From PHAA01 sp964584415 (GTDB lineage Bacteria; Bacillota; Syntrophomonadia; Syntrophomonadales; Syntrophomonadaceae), in contig CAZOZX010000020.1 of assembly GCA_964584415.1 (NCBI GenBank), positions 1 to 25,800 of the forward strand: a stretch of 25,800 nt of DNA, given 5' to 3'. The notes under the pieces were generated by a model, which made no database searches, was not told the origin of the DNA, and worked only from the letters and a program-made list of their open reading frames with translations. This document shows positions 24,153 to 25,800 of the stretch, in pieces. The position numbers were made by a program, and so were the translations under genes. Position 1 is the first letter of the stretch; each line of letters starts with the position of its first letter.

Positions 24153-25292
24153 CTAGGCGCTTAAGACTGCCCCGGCAATAATCATCTTCTGCATATCGGC
24201 AACCCCTTCCACTTGCGGGCCGAGAATCGCATCGCGATAGAGGCGGGTCACCAGGTAATCACTCATCAAACCGTAAGAACCGTGCACATCGATAGCTACC
24301 CGGGCGGCTTCGACAAAGGTTTCGCATACATAGGTCTTGGTCAGGGCTGCTTCTTTGGCAAACAGCATGGGGTCCTTGGCATCATTGGCCAGGCAGCCCA
24401 GCCGGTAGGTCAGCCAGCGGCAGGCTTCATATTTCATGGCCAGGTCGGCGATGCGCAGCTGGACCGCCTGGAATTTGGCAATCGGTTCGCCGCGGTGGGT
24501 CTTTTCCTTGGCATATTTGGTGGCTGCTTCGAAGGCCGCCAGGATCCCGCCCAGAGCTACCGAGCTGATGCCCACTTTACCGAAGGCGATCCCGTAGGTC
24601 AGCACCGGGAACCCGCCGCCGATTTTACCGAGCACGTTGGCGGCCGGTACCTTGACGTCTTTGAAATACACATCTAGTAGGTTTCCGCCCCGGTAGCCGA
24701 TCTTGTGCCAGGGTTCGGAGATGGAATAACCTTCGCAGAACTTCTCCACGATGAAGGCGGTTGGTTTGCCGCTCTCGTCATCGATGGCAAACACCACCAT
24801 CGGCCCTGGATAGTCGGCATTGCTGATAAAACGCTTGGTGCCGTTGATTACATAGTTATCGCCGTCTTTGACGGCCCGGGTGGTAATCTGTTTGGGATCG
24901 GAGCCGGTGCCCGGTTCGGTAAAGGCAAAGGACGCCAGTTCCTGGCCGCGGCAGGCCTTGGGCATATACTTGGCTTTTTGTTCAAGAGTGCCGAATTTAT
25001 CGATCGCCCCCAACCCGAGGCAGTTAACCGAGATGGTAATGGCCGGGCCGCTGGATACCTTGCCTAACTGCTCCATGGCCAGCACATAGCAGTCGTAGCC
25101 CGCTTCCGCTCCGCCGTATTCCTCTTTAAATGGCAGTCCGAACAGATCCAGTTCGGCCAGCCCGGCAATGATTTCATCTGGGATCTTGTTGTCCAGGTCT
25201 ATCTGAGTAGCGGCCGGCTCCAGGGTTTTGTCGCAGAATTCCCGCGCCATCTTCTGGATCAGCAGCTGTTCTTTACTAAGTGTGAAATCCAT
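24153..25292 (-). CDS. Acyl-CoA dehydrogenase, short (379-residue) type
   Basis: Oxidises acyl-CoA to trans-2-enoyl-CoA and passes electrons to Etf. The 379 residues have the three domains of the family: helical N-terminal domain, the middle beta domain with FAFTEPGTGSDP (about 142-153) and the C-terminal helical domain with KFQAVQLRIADLAM and VHGSYGL. The last part, YRDAILGPQVEGVADMQ, places Glu362 where the catalytic base of butyryl-CoA dehydrogenases lies. The wording differs from the usual YEGTSEIQ, so it is not the commonest butyryl-CoA dehydrogenase group and substrate length cannot be given. AAGGAG precedes the ATG. It follows the larger dehydrogenase gene by 69 nt and precedes fixC by 12 nt, in line with direct electron delivery to this Etf/Fix set. 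Confidence 0.93.
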   Translation of the reverse strand: MDFTLSKEQLLIQKMAREFCDKTLEPAATQIDLDNKIPDEIIAGLAELDLFGLPFKEEYGGAEAGYDCYVLAMEQLGKVSSGPAITISVNCLGLGAIDKFGTLEQKAKYMPKACRGQELASFAFTEPGTGSDPKQITTRAVKDGDNYVINGTKRFISNADYPGPMVVFAIDDESGKPTAFIVEKFCEGYSISEPWHKIGYRGGNLLDVYFKDVKVPAANVLGKIGGGFPVLTYGIAFGKVGISSVALGGILAAFEAATKYAKEKTHRGEPIAKFQAVQLRIADLAMKYEACRWLTYRLGCLANDAKDPMLFAKEAALTKTYVCETFVEAARVAIDVHGSYGLMSDYLVTRLYRDAILGPQVEGVADMQKMIIAGAVLSA

Positions 25293-25321
25293 TTCATGTT
25301 CTCCTTCCGTTGGTTACGGCT

Positions 25322-25350
25322 GGGGAGAGCGGGATCGGTCCCCTCTCCCC
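25322..25350. repeat. Strong GC-rich hairpin between two acyl-CoA dehydrogenase genes
   Basis: GGGGAGAG (25322-25329) pairs with CTCTCCCC (25343-25350), and inside it GGGA pairs with TCCC around TCGG, with a single bulged C: 12 bp in all. There is no T tract on either strand. It may stabilise or process the mRNA between the two genes, or lower read-through. Confidence 0.6.
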
Positions 25351-25361
25351 GCCGGTCATGA

Positions 25362-25800
25362 TTAGTAAACGAAGTATTCGCTGTCGATATCCAATACCGA
25401 AGTGTCGGCCAGTTTGATTATCTCCGCCAGGTTAGCCACATGGGGCACCTCGTTGAGCAGATAATAGCGGGTAGACAGGATCTTGCCCTGGTAGAATTTG
25501 TAATCGTAATGGTCCGGGCCCAGCTCGCGGATCTTCTGGTCCGCCAGTAAAGCCTGCTCCAGCAGCAGTTTGCCGCCCATCATCTCCGCCGTCGCCATCA
25601 ATATCCGTTTGGCAAAGGTCGGGATAAGGCCGCGTTTCGCATCGTCGCGGGCAAATTCACCCATGGTTGCCTGGATTTCCGCGTAAGCCTCCAGGGCTTT
25701 ACCCAGCTGGGCAAATTCCTTTTCAAACCCGGGGGTATTTTTATGGGCTTCATAGAATTCTTTATTGTCCTGCATCCAGCGGGCAAACACTGCGCCCTTT
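25362..25800 (-). CDS. Large acyl-CoA dehydrogenase, C-terminal part (cut by window edge)
   Basis: The C-terminal 145 or so residues of a longer protein whose frame stays open to the window edge. A segment of about 60 helical residues, LLLEQALLADQKIRELG to the end DIDSEYFVY, with NEVPHV and DTSVLD, resembles the extra C-terminal domain of the roughly 600-residue acyl-CoA dehydrogenases (Acyl-CoA_dh_C type). The preceding part (FEKEFAQLGKALEAYAEIQATM) fits the helical linker that follows the catalytic domain. The codon at 25788-25790 is GTG, read here as an internal Val. It is the most upstream gene seen in the operon with the second dehydrogenase, fixC, fixX, etfB and etfA. Such long forms often act on longer acyl chains, but the catalytic part is outside the window. 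Confidence 0.8.
   Translation of the reverse strand, partial: KGAVFARWMQDNKEFYEAHKNTPGFEKEFAQLGKALEAYAEIQATMGEFARDDAKRGLIPTFAKRILMATAEMMGGKLLLEQALLADQKIRELGPDHYDYKFYQGKILSTRYYLLNEVPHVANLAEIIKLADTSVLDIDSEYFVY

Noticed and set aside
1..25800. CRISPR array, insertion sequence, tRNA or rRNA, phage genes
   Set aside because: I saw no regularly spaced direct repeats, no transposase or integrase, no tRNA-like or rRNA sequence and no phage proteins. Genes are of ordinary chromosomal type.

Overview
The window looks like a chromosome segment from an anaerobic, spore-forming Clostridia-type Firmicute. A syntrophic fatty-acid oxidiser of the Syntrophomonadaceae (Syntrophomonas wolfei or a relative) is the best guess. 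The pointers are a trimeric NADH-linked [FeFe]-hydrogenase with a short HydB, a five-module flavodiiron protein, a FixABCX-like electron-transfer set beside two acyl-CoA dehydrogenases, an alpha/beta-type spore protein, strong AGGAGG-type ribosome binding sites, and several TTG starts. The species call is inference; no rRNA is present.

Layout. (1) 1-5206, minus strand: a compact operon of dnaE, mtrB (the tryptophan-sensing RNA-binding protein TRAP), pfkA and pyk (pyk cut by the window edge). (2) 5323-5514, minus: a small spore protein of the SspF type. (3) 5690-6850, plus: an unrecognised 386-residue soluble protein. (4) 6879-10273, minus: a rhomboid protease, preceded by a large fusion with flavodiiron core, rubredoxin, NADH:rubredoxin oxidoreductase and a second rubredoxin. 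(5) 10274-10687: a 414-bp divergent control region with several inverted repeats, including a CRP/FNR/Rex-like palindrome. (6) 10688-14162, plus: hydCBA, closed by a clear intrinsic terminator. (7) 14310-16015, plus: a PIG-L type deacetylase translationally coupled to a family-4-like glycosyltransferase. (8) 16205-18658, plus: a PAS-GAF-PAS-GAF-HD-GYP sensor protein. (9) 18687-20588, minus: an orphan GHKL ATPase. (10) 20823-25800, minus: large acyl-CoA dehydrogenase (partial), acyl-CoA dehydrogenase, fixC, fixX, etfB, etfA, ended by an intrinsic terminator.

How it fits together. The acyl-CoA dehydrogenases pass electrons from acyl-CoA to EtfBA. FixC/FixX would link these to quinone and possibly, through flavin bifurcation or its reverse, to NAD(H) and ferredoxin. 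NADH made in beta-oxidation can be disposed of as H2 by HydABC, which is the key step of syntrophic growth. The flavodiiron fusion, divergent from hydCBA, can spend NADH to remove O2 or peroxide and so would protect the oxygen-sensitive hydrogenase. The most unexpected items are TRAP placed inside a replication/glycolysis operon, the orphan GHKL ATPase, the unrecognised 386-residue protein, and the dense palindromes in front of hydC.
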